Part shown: positions 17,334-27,054 of the stretch, piece after piece | How positions within the stretch are numbered: position 1 is the stretch's first letter | Layout of the letters: the number at the start of each line of letters is the position of its first letter | NCBI RefSeq assembly: GCF_018424685.1 | Contig: NZ_QTKX01000002.1 | Location: forward strand, 865,620-929,619 | Source of the DNA: Mesobacillus boroniphilus | GTDB taxonomy: Bacteria > Bacillota > Bacilli > Bacillales > Cytobacillaceae | Direction of reading: 5' to 3' | Length of the DNA stretch: 64,000 nt | The notes under the pieces: generated by a model | Told to the model about the DNA's origin: nothing | Databases searched by the model: none | What the model saw: the letters and a program-made list of their open reading frames with translations, nothing else | Made by a program: the position numbers and the translations under genes

Positions 17334-18935
17334 ATGAAACGGAAAAAACTTCCAATGTCCCTGCAAACAAAGATCATTGGCTCAAATATTGTTAATACGG
17401 TGTTTATCATCTTTATTTTCCTTGTTATTTCATTGGTTATTGAATATAAACAGGTCGAAAAGCAGAGAGGGAACCAGGCTCTTCAATTGGCAAAGACAGT
17501 AGCATCCATGCCTACCGTGATTTCGGCATTTGAGCATGAAGATCCCTCTAAAACGCTTCAGCCTCTCATGAATAAAATCAAAAGGGAAACCGGGGCGCAA
17601 TTCATTGTTGTCGGCAATACGGATGGAATCAGGTATGCGCATCCAGATGAGAAGAAACTTGGATTGTCGATGGTTGGAGGAGATAACAGCCCTGCTTTAA
17701 AAGGTGAATTTTATATATCAAAGGCGGAGGGTTCGCTTGGCCAGTCAATCAGGGGAAAGGGCCCCATCCGAAATCAGCAAGGGGAGATAGTCGGCATCGT
17801 CTCAGTTGGCTATATGATCGCTGACCTCCAGGAGGACGCTTATCAGCGAGGAAAAGAGATTGGTTTCATTTCATTAATTGTCGTGATCATCGGTATGATC
17901 GCAAGCTATCTTTTGGCTAAAAATATCCGAAGGACAACATTAGGTCTGGAGCCTCATGAAATGACGTCTTTATACCTTGAGAGGAATGCAATTCTTTATT
18001 CGATAAAAGAAGGCATTATCTCAGTTGATAAAGATGGTTATATTACAATGATCAATCAATCTGCTAAGGAACTATTAGATATAAAAGAAGACAGCCTAAA
18101 TCAGAAAATAGAAACCATAATACCCAATACCGGTGTCTATCGTGTACTTGAAACAGGAAAGCCTGACCGTGATCATGAAATCACATTGAGAAATAGAGAT
18201 ATGATCATCAATCGAACTCCAATTATTGAAAATGGCGAAGTAATCGGGGTAGTATCAACATTTCGGGATAAAACGGAAATCAATAAAATGCTCGAAACTT
18301 TGACAGAAGTGCAAAGGTATTCTGAGGATTTACGGGCACAAACACATGAATTTTCCAACAAGCTTTATGTGCTCTCAGGTTTGCTCCAATTGGGCAAGCA
18401 TGATGAGGCAATTGAAATGATCCAGGCAGAATCGGAAGTTCATGAAAATCAAAACAAGATTATTTTTGACCAAATCTTTGATACGAAAATCCAGGCATTA
18501 TTATTAGGTAAACTGGGAAAAGCCTCTGAGAAAAAAATTCAGTTCATCATTGATGAGAATAGCAGTATGGGTCCCCTTCCGGCACATATTCCCTATACAG
18601 ATGTAATATCGATCCTCGGGAACTTGATTGATAATGCCCTCGATGCAGTAGAAGGGAATAAAGCAGGTGAGGTTACATTCTTCGCAATTGATCTAGGTGA
18701 GGACTTGATCATTGAAGTATATGACAATGGACCTGGGATTTCAGTCAATGAAACGGAAAAAATATTTGAAACAGGCTTTTCTACCAAAGGTGAAGAAAAT
18801 CGGGGCTACGGCCTGGCCATTGTGAAGCAGGCAATTGACAAACTTAATGGAAATATCGAGGTTGAATCTAGACCAGGCAAAGGATCGATATTGACCGTTT
18901 ACCTGCCGAAAAAAAGGCATAATGTTGCAAATTAG
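17334..18935 (+). CDS. CitS/DcuS-family sensor histidine kinase
   Basis: A 533-residue membrane sensor. There is an N-terminal helix (about 19-38), an extracytoplasmic PAS-like sensor domain (about 40-175) with GTDGIRYAHPD-type sequence (NTDGIRYAHPDEKKLG), a second helix (about 180-200) and a cytoplasmic PAS (about 215-320). The kinase core has phosphoacceptor H338 in RAQTHEFSNKL, the N box NLIDNALDAVEG, G1 DNGPGI and G2 GYGLAIVKQ. This family senses citrate and other di- or tricarboxylates. The adjoining response regulator and tctCBA genes support tricarboxylate sensing; the ligand is inferred. Confidence 0.9.
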   Translation: MKRKKLPMSLQTKIIGSNIVNTVFIIFIFLVISLVIEYKQVEKQRGNQALQLAKTVASMPTVISAFEHEDPSKTLQPLMNKIKRETGAQFIVVGNTDGIRYAHPDEKKLGLSMVGGDNSPALKGEFYISKAEGSLGQSIRGKGPIRNQQGEIVGIVSVGYMIADLQEDAYQRGKEIGFISLIVVIIGMIASYLLAKNIRRTTLGLEPHEMTSLYLERNAILYSIKEGIISVDKDGYITMINQSAKELLDIKEDSLNQKIETIIPNTGVYRVLETGKPDRDHEITLRNRDMIINRTPIIENGEVIGVVSTFRDKTEINKMLETLTEVQRYSEDLRAQTHEFSNKLYVLSGLLQLGKHDEAIEMIQAESEVHENQNKIIFDQIFDTKIQALLLGKLGKASEKKIQFIIDENSSMGPLPAHIPYTDVISILGNLIDNALDAVEGNKAGEVTFFAIDLGEDLIIEVYDNGPGISVNETEKIFETGFSTKGEENRGYGLAIVKQAIDKLNGNIEVESRPGKGSILTVYLPKKRHNVAN

Positions 18936-18979
18936 GGACTATAGGAAGATAGAGAACACAGGGAGAAGGGGTGATGGTG

Positions 18980-19651
18980 ATGATCAAGGCAGCTATAGCA
19001 GAAGATGATTTCAGGGTTGCATCCATTCATGAACAGTTTTTACAGAAAATTGAGGGTATTGCGGTCGTTGGCAAAGCATTGAATGCAAAAGAAGCCATTG
19101 AGCTTTTGGAAAGTAAAGAAGTAGATGTGTTATTGCTGGATAATTATCTTCCAGATCGTAACGGTGTATCAATGCTGCCAGTTTTAAGAAAAAGGTTCGA
19201 GAATTTGGATATTATCTTGATCACTGCTTCGACTGAACGGAAAGTAGTGGAACCTTCCATACGCAATGGAGTGGTTGATTACATAGTAAAGCCAGTTACT
19301 TTTGAACGATTCAAGGAAGCTCTGGAGAAGGTGGTTAGGCGCAGGGTACTAATGGAATCAAACGAGGAATTTAATCAGGCAGTAATCGACCAGGTATTGA
19401 CCGGCGGGCAAGCTGGCGAAGAGACCAATTTTCTGCCAAAAGGAATCGACCCATTAACGCTGGGAAAAGTAGAGGATACATTGAGTTCCCTTTCAAGTGG
19501 CATTAACGCAGAGGATTTGAGTGAGCATTTAGGCGCGTCAAGAACCACAGCCAGAAGGTATTTGGAGTATTTAATTTCTGTCGGGAAGGCAAGGGCTGAA
19601 CTGGAATACGGGATAGTTGGAAGGCCTGAGCGAAAATACTATTTGGTTTGA
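18980..19651 (+). CDS. CitT/DctR-family response regulator
   Basis: A 223-residue regulator. The receiver domain has acidic residues E8-D9-D10, phosphoacceptor D54 (LLLDNYLPDRNG) and K104 or so in YIVKPV. A C-terminal helix-turn-helix follows (about 175-215, EDLSEHLGASRTTARRYLEYL). ATG at 18980 is chosen because GAAGGGG lies 8 nt upstream; ATG at 18974 is too close. It pairs with the kinase 44 nt upstream and probably activates the tctCBA genes that follow. Confidence 0.9.
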   Translation: MIKAAIAEDDFRVASIHEQFLQKIEGIAVVGKALNAKEAIELLESKEVDVLLLDNYLPDRNGVSMLPVLRKRFENLDIILITASTERKVVEPSIRNGVVDYIVKPVTFERFKEALEKVVRRRVLMESNEEFNQAVIDQVLTGGQAGEETNFLPKGIDPLTLGKVEDTLSSLSSGINAEDLSEHLGASRTTARRYLEYLISVGKARAELEYGIVGRPERKYYLV

Positions 19652-19653
19652 TG

Positions 19654-19681
19654 CATCTCCTGTGAAGGGAGATGTTTTTTT
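19654..19681 (+). terminator. Terminator after the response regulator
   Basis: CATCTCC and GGAGATG pair around a 7-nt loop, followed by seven T. Confidence 0.88.
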
Positions 19682-19770
19682 GTATAAACATTTCAATACT
19701 GGCATTCCTATTTGGACCTCCGTGAACAAAATGAACAAAATAGCCAAAAAGATTTTTATGGAAGTAAAAT

Positions 19771-19784
19771 TGTAAACGGTTACA
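19771..19784. promoter_or_regulatory. cre site (CcpA operator) upstream of tctC
   Basis: TGTAAACGGTTACA fits every position of the Bacillus cre consensus TGWAANCGNTNWCA and is a near-perfect palindrome. It lies 68 nt before tctC, so catabolite repression of the tricarboxylate transporter is likely. A response-regulator site could overlap it. Confidence 0.75.
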
Positions 19785-19851
19785 ATTTGATTATTCTGAA
19801 TTAACATAGCATTTAGGATGGAAGAATGATCTTTATAAAGGGGGAAACAAA

Positions 19852-20862
19852 ATGAAAAAGTTTTTAGCGACGGCTGCGGCGTTCACGATGCTGTTCGCAG
19901 CAGGATGTTCGAACCAGTCTTCTGGCGACGGCAATGCAACAGGGGAAAATGGAGAATGGAAACCGACTCAACCAATTGAAATTACGGCTCCAGCTGGACC
20001 AGGCGGCGGTTGGGATACAACAGCACGTATGGCTTCACAGGTTTTCGAACAGGAGAAAATCATTGACAAGCGTTTACCGGTTGTCAATAAAGCTGGTGGA
20101 GGCGGAGCGATTGGCTGGGCTTATATCGCCGGTAAAAAAGACAGCGAGCACAATATGTTTGTTGCATCGCCGCCATTAATTTTAGTGCCTTTAAATGGAC
20201 AATCTGAATATGGATATGAAGACTTCACACCGCTTGCGAACGTAATTGCAGACTACGGTGCATTCGTTGTTAAAGCCGATGCGAAGTGGGATAACCTGAA
20301 TGACCTATTTGAAGATATGAAAAAGGATCCTGCAAGCGTCAGCGTTATTGGAACTTCATCACCGGGCAGTATGGACCATATGCAGTTTGTCAAGATTGCT
20401 AAGGCCGCTGGCGTTGATGTAACTAAAATCAAGTATATTTCTGACCCGGATGCTGGTGGTTTAACGGCTGTATTGAATGGAAGTGTGGATGTTTATACAA
20501 CAGGTGTAGCAGAAACGATTGAACAAGTAAAAGCAGGGAAAATCAAGGTTCTCGGTATCACTGCTGAGGAAAGATTAGAAGGAGAAGTCTTATCGGACTT
20601 CCTAACAGCCAAGGAACAGGGGATTGATGAAACGTTTGTAAACTGGAGAGGCTTCTTCGGACCTCCGGGGATGGATCCAGCAGCTGTTAAATACTATGAA
20701 GAAAAATTCAAAGAGTTAAGCAACTCTCCTGCATGGGATGAAATCCGCAAGAAGTATGGATGGGGAGAACTTTACATGGATAGCGAAGAGTACAGCGAGT
20801 TCTTGAAAAAAGAAGCGGAAGACATGAAAGAGCTTCTTGAAGAGCTAGGGTTGTCACGCTAA
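19852..20862 (+). CDS. tctC: Tripartite tricarboxylate transporter substrate-binding lipoprotein
   Basis: A 336-residue TctC (Bug family) protein. The lipoprotein signal has lipobox FAAGC (Cys about 20). The binding domain has the typical APAGPGGGWDTTAR loop and VNKAGGGGAIGWAYIAGKK. It binds an organic acid outside the membrane and delivers it to TctAB. The ribosome site is AAAGGGGGAAAC. It is first in the tctC-tctB-tctA order and follows the two-component genes. The substrate is probably citrate or a related acid. Confidence 0.92.
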   Translation: MKKFLATAAAFTMLFAAGCSNQSSGDGNATGENGEWKPTQPIEITAPAGPGGGWDTTARMASQVFEQEKIIDKRLPVVNKAGGGGAIGWAYIAGKKDSEHNMFVASPPLILVPLNGQSEYGYEDFTPLANVIADYGAFVVKADAKWDNLNDLFEDMKKDPASVSVIGTSSPGSMDHMQFVKIAKAAGVDVTKIKYISDPDAGGLTAVLNGSVDVYTTGVAETIEQVKAGKIKVLGITAEERLEGEVLSDFLTAKEQGIDETFVNWRGFFGPPGMDPAAVKYYEEKFKELSNSPAWDEIRKKYGWGELYMDSEEYSEFLKKEAEDMKELLEELGLSR

Positions 20863-20950
20863 CTTCCAGTCTGAATAAAAGGAAACTTATCGGAAGATAG
20901 AGCAGATTCGCCTGTTCTATCTTTCATTCTATTAGAAGAGGTGACCATCA

Positions 20951-21409
20951 TTGCTTATAAGGATCAATCAAAAAGTTGCCGTTATCCTGGCAATTCTAGC
21001 AGGCTTCTATTTGCTATTAAGCTATAATCTGCCGAAATACCCTAATGCCATAATCGATGCGGATGTTGTGCCAAAGGGTCTAGGCTTTCTTTTGCTGTTT
21101 TTCGCTGTCATTCTATATTTAGATAAAAAAGAAGAGACTGAAGCGGAAAAGTTAAAGCGTACAATCACCAAAGAGAATGTAATGTTGTTATTAGCCGTTC
21201 TTGCTTTCATATTAATCTACATTTTCCTATTAGAAATCATTGGCTTTTTAATCATGACTGCTTTGTTTATTTTTGGATGCTCATTATTCCTTGGGTACAG
21301 AAAGCATGTAACGAACGCCATAGTTTCGGTTGTATTTTCGTTAGTTATTTATGGACTTTTCAACTATCTTTTGAAAATAAATCTGCCAGCAGGAATTATC
21401 CCGTTGTAA
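20951..21409 (+). CDS. tctB: Tripartite tricarboxylate transporter small membrane subunit
   Basis: A 152-residue TctB protein with four predicted membrane helices (about 8-25, 38-55, 75-105, 120-145). The start is TTG with GAGGTGACC about 8 nt upstream; no ATG in this frame fits the expected N-terminus. It lies between tctC and tctA, as in other Tct operons. Confidence 0.85.
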   Translation: MLIRINQKVAVILAILAGFYLLLSYNLPKYPNAIIDADVVPKGLGFLLLFFAVILYLDKKEETEAEKLKRTITKENVMLLLAVLAFILIYIFLLEIIGFLIMTALFIFGCSLFLGYRKHVTNAIVSVVFSLVIYGLFNYLLKINLPAGIIPL

Positions 21410-21423
21410 AAGGAGGGTAGAGC

Positions 21424-22935
21424 ATGGATGCATTTCAGGGTTTAATGTCAGGATTTCAAGTAGCATTTAGTTTACAGGGAATTTTATTTGTATTTATCGG
21501 TGTTTTTGTAGGTACATTCATCGGAATGATGCCAGGATTGGGACCAATCAGTGCAATCGCAATCATGATCCCAATCACTTATAGTATGGATCCGACGGTA
21601 GCATTGGTTATGATGGCCGGGGTTTATTATGGAGCCATCTTTGGAGGTTCTAGTTCTTCAATCCTCTTGAACGCACCTGGTGTTGCCGGGACGGTTGCAA
21701 CTGCCTTTGATGGTTATCCAATGGCACAGCAGGGGAAAGCAGGTAAGGCACTCGCGATTGCTGCAATTGCCTCTTTTACAGGGGGAACAGTCAGCGTCAT
21801 TTTATTAATGTTATTTACGCCAATCCTCTCGGCTGTCGCGGTTTCGTTTGGGCCAGCTGAATATTTCGCCTTGATGTTTTTGGGTTTGACAGCCATATCA
21901 AGTTTGTCAGATGGCTCGACAATCAAGGCATTTATATCGGCTACACTAGGATTTATCGTTGTAACCATTGGGATTGACAGTCAGACAGGAACGAGCCGGT
22001 TCACGTTCGGGAACCCGAATCTTCTCGAGGGTATCGACTTCCTGGTCATCGCATTGGGTTTATTTGCTCTGGCTGAGGTCACTACACTCATCTTGAACCG
22101 AAAAGATAATTCTATGAGTGACAATAAAGAGATTGGCAGCCTGCGTCTGTCTAAGCAGGATGTCAAGGAAATGAGCGGGCCGATGGCAAGGCAATCCTTC
22201 CTGGGCTTCCTCATCGGTGTCTTGCCAGGAGCGGGAGCAACGATCGCTTCCTTTATTGCTTATATTACGGAAAAGAAGCTGGCGAAAAAGCCAGAAGAAT
22301 TCGGGAAGGGTTCAATCAAAGGACTTGCTGCACCTGAAACAGCCAATAATGCAGCTACTGGAGGAGCATTCGTGCCACTTCTCAGCCTGGGAATTCCAGG
22401 TTCGGGTACAACAGCCGTTCTATTGGGAGCATTTTTAGTTTTAGGCGTTCAGCCGGGTCCACTATTGATACAGGATCGTCCTGAAGTATTCTGGGGGATT
22501 ATCGCCAGTATGTATATCGGGAATATTTTTCTATTAATCCTGAACCTTCCGTTGATCCCTTACATCGCCAGGGTACTCAGGATTCCTAGGCCGCTATTGA
22601 TCTCACTAGTGATCATTTTCAGCTTGATTGGGGTATATGCCATAAGCTTCAACACATTTGATTTGTACATGTTAGTCGCATTTGGAATCATTGGATTCCT
22701 GATGAGGATGTTCTCGTTTCCAGCGGCCCCATTCATCCTCGCTTTTATCCTTGGAGGAATGATGGAGCAAGCCTTCAGGCAAACGTTGACGATTTCAAAC
22801 GGAAGTCTGGCTATCTTTATGGATAAGCCAATCGCGCTTACACTGATCATTGTAAGCTTGCTGACAATTTTAGTTCCAATGTTTACAGGGCGAAAAAAGC
22901 TAAATGCGAAGAACGATGCAGGAAAACCTTTATAA
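21424..22935 (+). CDS. tctA: Tripartite tricarboxylate transporter large membrane subunit
   Basis: A 503-residue polytopic protein with the TctA signatures GMMPGLGPISAIAIMIPIT near the start, YGGAIFGGSSSSILLN-type loop (YYGAIFGGSSSSILLNAPG) and the second repeat GVLPGAGATIASFIAY and PETANNAATGGAFVPLLSLG. It forms the cation-coupled uptake channel with TctB and receives substrate from TctC. The ribosome site is AAAGGAGGG. Confidence 0.95.
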   Translation: MDAFQGLMSGFQVAFSLQGILFVFIGVFVGTFIGMMPGLGPISAIAIMIPITYSMDPTVALVMMAGVYYGAIFGGSSSSILLNAPGVAGTVATAFDGYPMAQQGKAGKALAIAAIASFTGGTVSVILLMLFTPILSAVAVSFGPAEYFALMFLGLTAISSLSDGSTIKAFISATLGFIVVTIGIDSQTGTSRFTFGNPNLLEGIDFLVIALGLFALAEVTTLILNRKDNSMSDNKEIGSLRLSKQDVKEMSGPMARQSFLGFLIGVLPGAGATIASFIAYITEKKLAKKPEEFGKGSIKGLAAPETANNAATGGAFVPLLSLGIPGSGTTAVLLGAFLVLGVQPGPLLIQDRPEVFWGIIASMYIGNIFLLILNLPLIPYIARVLRIPRPLLISLVIIFSLIGVYAISFNTFDLYMLVAFGIIGFLMRMFSFPAAPFILAFILGGMMEQAFRQTLTISNGSLAIFMDKPIALTLIIVSLLTILVPMFTGRKKLNAKNDAGKPL

Positions 22936-22940
22936 TGATG

Positions 22941-22974
22941 AAAAACTGCAGGCCAGGTGGTTTGCAGTTTTTTT
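22941..22974 (+). terminator. Terminator after tctA
   Basis: AAAAACTGCA pairs with TGCAGTTTTT around a 12-nt loop, ending in a T run. Confidence 0.88.
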
Positions 22975-23090
22975 ATTCCTTAAGGAAAGGGTTGCTCCAA
23001 TATTCACCTTATATATATCCTGGGAGAATGTTTATCAGCATCCAGTTGGGTTATAAGTAAATAAGAATTGTAAAAGGAAGGAGTGGCACC

Positions 23091-23333
23091 ATGAAGAAAA
23101 GAAACTTATTACTTTCATTCACGTTTGGGACAGGCCTATTGCTTGCCGGTTGCGGAGCCAATGAAGAGCCTCCGCCGGAAGAACAACCTGCCGTTGAGTC
23201 AGACGAACATGCTCCTTCAGCACCTGATGGAACCCATGAATTACCGGATGAACCCGAAGAAGGTACAACCGAGAATGACGAGGAATTAACCGAATCGGAA
23301 AAGCAGCTCATCGAAGAGTCTGTTGAAGAATAA
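23091..23333 (+). CDS. Small acidic lipoprotein
   Basis: An 80-residue precursor with a lipoprotein signal ending in LLAGC (Cys about 21). The mature part is about 60 residues, rich in Glu, Asp and Pro and almost certainly unstructured. AAGGAAGGAG precedes the ATG. It is monocistronic, with terminators on both sides. It would be tethered to the outer membrane face; function unknown. Confidence 0.75.
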   Translation: MKKRNLLLSFTFGTGLLLAGCGANEEPPPEEQPAVESDEHAPSAPDGTHELPDEPEEGTTENDEELTESEKQLIEESVEE

Positions 23334-23343
23334 CAGTTTAATG

Positions 23344-23382
23344 AAAAAACCTTGGAACCGTCATGGTACTAAGGTTTTTTTT
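23344..23382 (+). terminator. Terminator after the small lipoprotein
   Basis: AAAAAACCTT pairs with AAGGTTTTTT, followed by more T. Confidence 0.85.
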
Positions 23383-23442
23383 ATCACTAGAAGGTTAACG
23401 TTATAGTTAAAAACACATAAATGCTACAAGGAGAGAAGAACG

Positions 23443-24165
23443 TTGAGAAAAGCTATTTTACCATTGATCATCATGCTGGCGGGGTGCACTGGAGCTGAAA
23501 GTCCTCCTCCTGAATCGGACCCGGCCTCTGGAGGGAAAAAGCAACAAACTGAAACTCAGAACTCAAATGAAAATAGTGAATCAAAAGTGAAACTTGATGC
23601 GCCCCATCTATCCCAACTGCCTGAGTTAGAGCGAGGCTGTGAAGTTACGACACTGGCGATGCTATTACAGCATGCGGGCAAGGATGTTGGGAAGATGGAG
23701 CTATCAAAGGAAATCGACCGTGTTCCATTTGAAAAAGATGGGCTGAAAGGGCATCCAGCTGAGGGCTTTGTAGGCAATATGAAAACATTGGACGAACCTG
23801 GGCTTGGAGTCTATCATGGCCCTGTTGCAAAATTAGGAGAAGAATACCTGCCAGGTAAAATATTAGACCTGACCGGGGAAGAATTTAGCGAAGTAGAAAA
23901 ACATGTTAAAGATGGCCGGCCCGTATGGGTGCTGGTACCAAGTACATTTGCCGTGGTACCAGAAAAACATTGGGAAACCTGGAATACCAAAAAAGGCAAA
24001 GAAAAGATCTCATACAAATGGCATTCGGTCTTGGTCACCGGTTTCGACGACAATAATGTATATGTAAACGATCCGCTTGGAGATAAAAACGATAAGCTCT
24101 CAAAAGAAGAGTTCGTAGCAGGCTGGGAGCAGTTCGGAAAACAGGCAATCACTTACAAACCATAA
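23443..24165 (+). CDS. C39-like cysteine peptidase lipoprotein
   Basis: A 240-residue precursor. TTG start with AAGGAGAG at 9-nt spacing. The short lipoprotein signal ends in MLAGC (Cys about 15). A Ser/Gln/Asn-rich linker follows, then a C39-like (YvpB-type) papain-fold domain: catalytic Cys in ERGCEVTTLAMLL, His in YKWHSVLVTGFDD and Asp in YVNDPLGD. Predicted to be a membrane-anchored extracellular peptidase; substrate unknown. Confidence 0.85.
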   Translation: MRKAILPLIIMLAGCTGAESPPPESDPASGGKKQQTETQNSNENSESKVKLDAPHLSQLPELERGCEVTTLAMLLQHAGKDVGKMELSKEIDRVPFEKDGLKGHPAEGFVGNMKTLDEPGLGVYHGPVAKLGEEYLPGKILDLTGEEFSEVEKHVKDGRPVWVLVPSTFAVVPEKHWETWNTKKGKEKISYKWHSVLVTGFDDNNVYVNDPLGDKNDKLSKEEFVAGWEQFGKQAITYKP

Positions 24166-24170
24166 CAATG

Positions 24171-24210
24171 AAAAATGCTGTTCCTTCATCAATGAAAGGA
24201 GCAGCATTCT
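24171..24210 (+). terminator. Terminator after the C39-like gene
   Basis: AATGCTGTTCCTT pairs with AAGGAGCAGCATT (one G-T) around a 10-nt loop, then TCTTT. Confidence 0.82.
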
Positions 24211-24303
24211 TTCTGACGATCTGTCATCAACTTAAAAATAATGATGTGACCTATAGCCTGCATGAAATAGGCAGCATGTCTAACTTTGTAATTTGATTGA
24301 ATG

Positions 24304-24342
24304 AAAAAAAGGAAAGAAATCAGCGACTTCTTTCCTTTTTTT
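24304..24342. terminator. Terminator for the minus-strand coat gene
   Basis: A 15-bp A/G-T/C stem (AAAAAAAGGAAAGAA / TTCTTTCCTTTTTTT) lies 29 nt beyond the coat-gene stop and works on either strand. Confidence 0.8.
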
Positions 24343-24370
24343 TAACTTAGTTAGTCATGGAACCAGGCTG

Positions 24371-25015
24371 TTAGGGATTCGTCTGGGTGTAGCTTGTCAG
24401 CATTTGGTCCATATCTTGCTGCGCCAATTGAGGTACCTGATAATAGCCATGTTTGTTTTGATAAAGGAAAATTTCATAGCTCAGTTCAATGAAATTCGGA
24501 ACGCTGTCCGCAATGACACGTCGAAGCACAGGATTTGTCATCTCCAGTGCAGTCATTGCAAGCATGGAAGACATCGATTTTGCCTGTCCCAGCATAAAAC
24601 CGGATATGCCTTCATCAGAAATCTCATTAAGTGACTGCATAGGCTTTTTCGGCTGGCCAGGCTTAAGTCCATATATAACATCATTATTCTGGGTCATTTC
24701 ATATTGCTGAGTCGGTATGGTTGGATCTTGTCCTGTTTTAAAACTCTCGACTATTGTGTTATATGTTTGAGTGACAAAAGCAGACTGACGCTGCAGGATC
24801 GTTTTTAACTCGGGATCCTTTATATGCTGATTATATATTAGATATTGATCAAGCATACAGGTGATTCCACTGATAACCTCGTGAGCATCAAAGAGCTCAT
24901 GTCCCCCATGATTGTTTGACAAACCTTGATTCATTGGCATGATCGCTTCCGTTTGATTGCCGTTTTGGTTAATGTTTTGCACTACTGCTTCCCTCCCTGG
25001 ATTCTGATAACCCAT
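24371..25015 (-). CDS. CotF-type spore coat protein
   Basis: A 214-residue protein with a Gln/Asn-rich N-terminus and a CotF-like helical domain: HELFDAHEVISGITCMLDQY, KDPELKTILQRQ and a second helical part with ALEMTNPVLRRVIADSVPNF. Tyr/Gln-rich tail (QNKHGYYQVPQLAQQDMDQM). Such proteins are mother-cell products deposited in the spore coat. Monocistronic on the minus strand. It supports an endospore-forming host. Confidence 0.87.
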   Translation of the reverse strand: MGYQNPGREAVVQNINQNGNQTEAIMPMNQGLSNNHGGHELFDAHEVISGITCMLDQYLIYNQHIKDPELKTILQRQSAFVTQTYNTIVESFKTGQDPTIPTQQYEMTQNNDVIYGLKPGQPKKPMQSLNEISDEGISGFMLGQAKSMSSMLAMTALEMTNPVLRRVIADSVPNFIELSYEIFLYQNKHGYYQVPQLAQQDMDQMLTSYTQTNP

Positions 25016-25447
25016 TTATGTTTTCCGAGTTAAGGAAATTAATGTGCAGAAATAGAGCCTAATTCATGCCATTTTTACAAAGTATTGAATATCTCCTGCA
25101 AATATCTAGTAGACAGCATTTGATGCAAATGGAAATTGCTGTTCCCAAAAGAATTGTAAAAATAAATTCGGTCAATAAGGTCGTACTATTAGCCATTAGT
25201 AGTCGCTTGGAATCTTCCTAAGTAATGGAATGATAATAACATTTCTGCAGGAATGCTATACTGCTTACTGGGAGAAAGTAAATAAGGATATTAAAAAATG
25301 GGAATAAAATTCAAAATAAACTTCACTTATTAAACTTTATAAAAACTAAATCAGTATTTCCTTAGCTATTCAAGACCATGAATAATAGTAACGATTGTTA
25401 TGAAGGGACAATTCAAATCGATTTAAAGTAAGTAAAGTGTAAACTTT
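25016..25447. other. AT-rich intergenic region, no gene seen
   Basis: Spans the promoter side of the minus-strand coat gene and the region before the tcyABC promoter. No ORF with a ribosome site, and no S-box or T-box conserved motif, was recognised. Confidence 0.5.
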
Positions 25448-25476
25448 TTGACTGTCAAAAGAAAATGGATTATGAT
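25448..25476 (+). promoter_or_regulatory. SigA-type promoter of tcyABC
   Basis: TTGACT, a 17-bp spacer and TATGAT, 41 nt before the tcyA ATG. The match to the consensus is 5/6 and 5/6. Confidence 0.7.
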
Positions 25477-25517
25477 AATTAAATCTTATTAAACCAACTG
25501 AAATAGGAGGAATTGAA

Positions 25518-26342
25518 ATGAAAAGACTTTCATTTTTACTTTTACTAATCCTTTCCACAGTTCTATTAATATCTGGATGCGGTGGGCAGGAGAATGATGA
25601 TAAGGTTCTGCAAGGTAACGACGCAACTGAGGAAGAAAACTCGGTTCTTGCCAAGGTGGAAAAAGAAGGGAAACTTCTTGTGGGGACAGAGGGTACATAT
25701 CCTCCATTTACTTTCCATGACAAGGACGGCAATTTAACAGGTTTTGATGTTGATATTGCAAAAGAAGTTGCCAAGAGACTAGGGGTTCAAGCGGAGTTCA
25801 AAGAAACTCAATGGGATGCAATGTTTGCTGGTCTTGATGCAAAGCGTTTTGATATGGTTGCAAACCAGGTGGGAATAAAGCCGGAAAGAGAAGAGAAGTA
25901 TTTATTCTCTAACCCTTATATCACATCTACAGCAGTATTAATTGCTCATGAAGAAAATAATGAGTTGAAGGGTTTCGAAGATCTGAAAGGTAAAAAGGCG
26001 GCCCAGTCAATGACTAGCAACTATGCTGACATTGCAAGGGAAAACGGAGCAGAGATTGTTGGGGTTGAAGGCTTTAATCAGGCCATCGAACTAATTTTAT
26101 CTAAACGCGCTGATGCAACTATTAATGAAAGTCTTTCGTTCCTTGATTTTAAAAAGGCAAAACCAGACGCAAAGGTCAAAATTATTGCAGAGAGCGAAGA
26201 TGCTTCAAAAAGCGGTTTAATGTTCAGAAAAGACAGCGACACCCTTGTCGAAGCGGTGAATGGAGCACTTGCGGATATGATTGCTGACGGTACCTATGAC
26301 AAAATTTCTTTGAAATGGTTTGGTGAAAATGTACTTGAATAA
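25518..26342 (+). CDS. tcyA: Cystine-type amino-acid ABC transporter binding lipoprotein
   Basis: A 274-residue precursor with lipobox ISGC (Cys about 21). It is a family-3 solute-binding protein with [36 protein letters not shown] and VANQVG, very close to B. subtilis TcyA, which binds L-cystine. AGGAGG lies 6 nt before the ATG. It is first in a binding protein-permease-ATPase operon. Cystine is the best substrate guess; other polar amino acids are possible. Confidence 0.88.
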   Translation: MKRLSFLLLLILSTVLLISGCGGQENDDKVLQGNDATEEENSVLAKVEKEGKLLVGTEGTYPPFTFHDKDGNLTGFDVDIAKEVAKRLGVQAEFKETQWDAMFAGLDAKRFDMVANQVGIKPEREEKYLFSNPYITSTAVLIAHEENNELKGFEDLKGKKAAQSMTSNYADIARENGAEIVGVEGFNQAIELILSKRADATINESLSFLDFKKAKPDAKVKIIAESEDASKSGLMFRKDSDTLVEAVNGALADMIADGTYDKISLKWFGENVLE

Positions 26343-27030
26343 TATATTGGCTGACCCTGAAAGGTTGGCAAGACTGATGGAAATTGCCCAAAATTCAGTT
26401 GTCCCCCTATTACAGGGGGCTATTTTTTATACAATCCCTTTAACACTGATATCCTTTATTTGCGGAATAGGATTAGCAGTTCTGACTGCACTAGCGAGGA
26501 TTTCAGACGTAAAGATTCTACGGATGATTGCCAGGATCTACGTATCCGCGATAAGAGGGACACCTTTATTGGTGCAATTATTCATCTTGTTTTATGGTTT
26601 GCCTACTATCGGACTTACTCTGGATCCGTGGCCGTCTGCGATAATCGGTTTCAGCCTGAATGTTGGTGCCTATGCGTCTGAAATTATAAGAGCAGCCATT
26701 CTTTCTATACCTAAAGGCCAATGGGAGGCTGGATATTCCATCGGAATGAGCAGCAGGCAGGTATTAAGGAGAATTATTATCCCTCAGGCTGCAAGGGTAT
26801 CCATTCCGCCATTATCCAATACTTTTATAAGTTTAGTAAAAGATACCTCACTTGCATCCATGATTCTTTTAACCGAAATGTTTCGGCGAGCACAGGAAAT
26901 CGCGACTACAAATTATGAATTTCTTCTTCTCTATACTGAAGCGGCGCTTATTTACTGGTTTATCTGTTTTATCCTTTCAATTGCTCAGGGAAGAATTGAA
27001 AATCGACTGGACCGATATGTATCTCGCTAG
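26329..27030 (+). CDS. tcyB: Cystine-type amino-acid ABC transporter permease
   Basis: A 233-residue HisM/GlnP-type permease with about five helices and the EAA loop [25 protein letters not shown] at 26329 overlaps the tcyA end by 14 nt; a TTG at 26320 is an alternative. [18 protein letters not shown] is the usual motif after the second helix. Confidence 0.88.
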   Translation: MYLNNILADPERLARLMEIAQNSVVPLLQGAIFYTIPLTLISFICGIGLAVLTALARISDVKILRMIARIYVSAIRGTPLLVQLFILFYGLPTIGLTLDPWPSAIIGFSLNVGAYASEIIRAAILSIPKGQWEAGYSIGMSSRQVLRRIIIPQAARVSIPPLSNTFISLVKDTSLASMILLTEMFRRAQEIATTNYEFLLLYTEAALIYWFICFILSIAQGRIENRLDRYVSR

Positions 27031-27054
27031 AATGAGTGTGAAAGGAGGGGTTGT

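Noticed and set aside
24371..25015. Plus-strand ORFs over the coat gene
   Set aside because: Shadows of the CotF-type coding sequence, which has clear family features on the minus strand.
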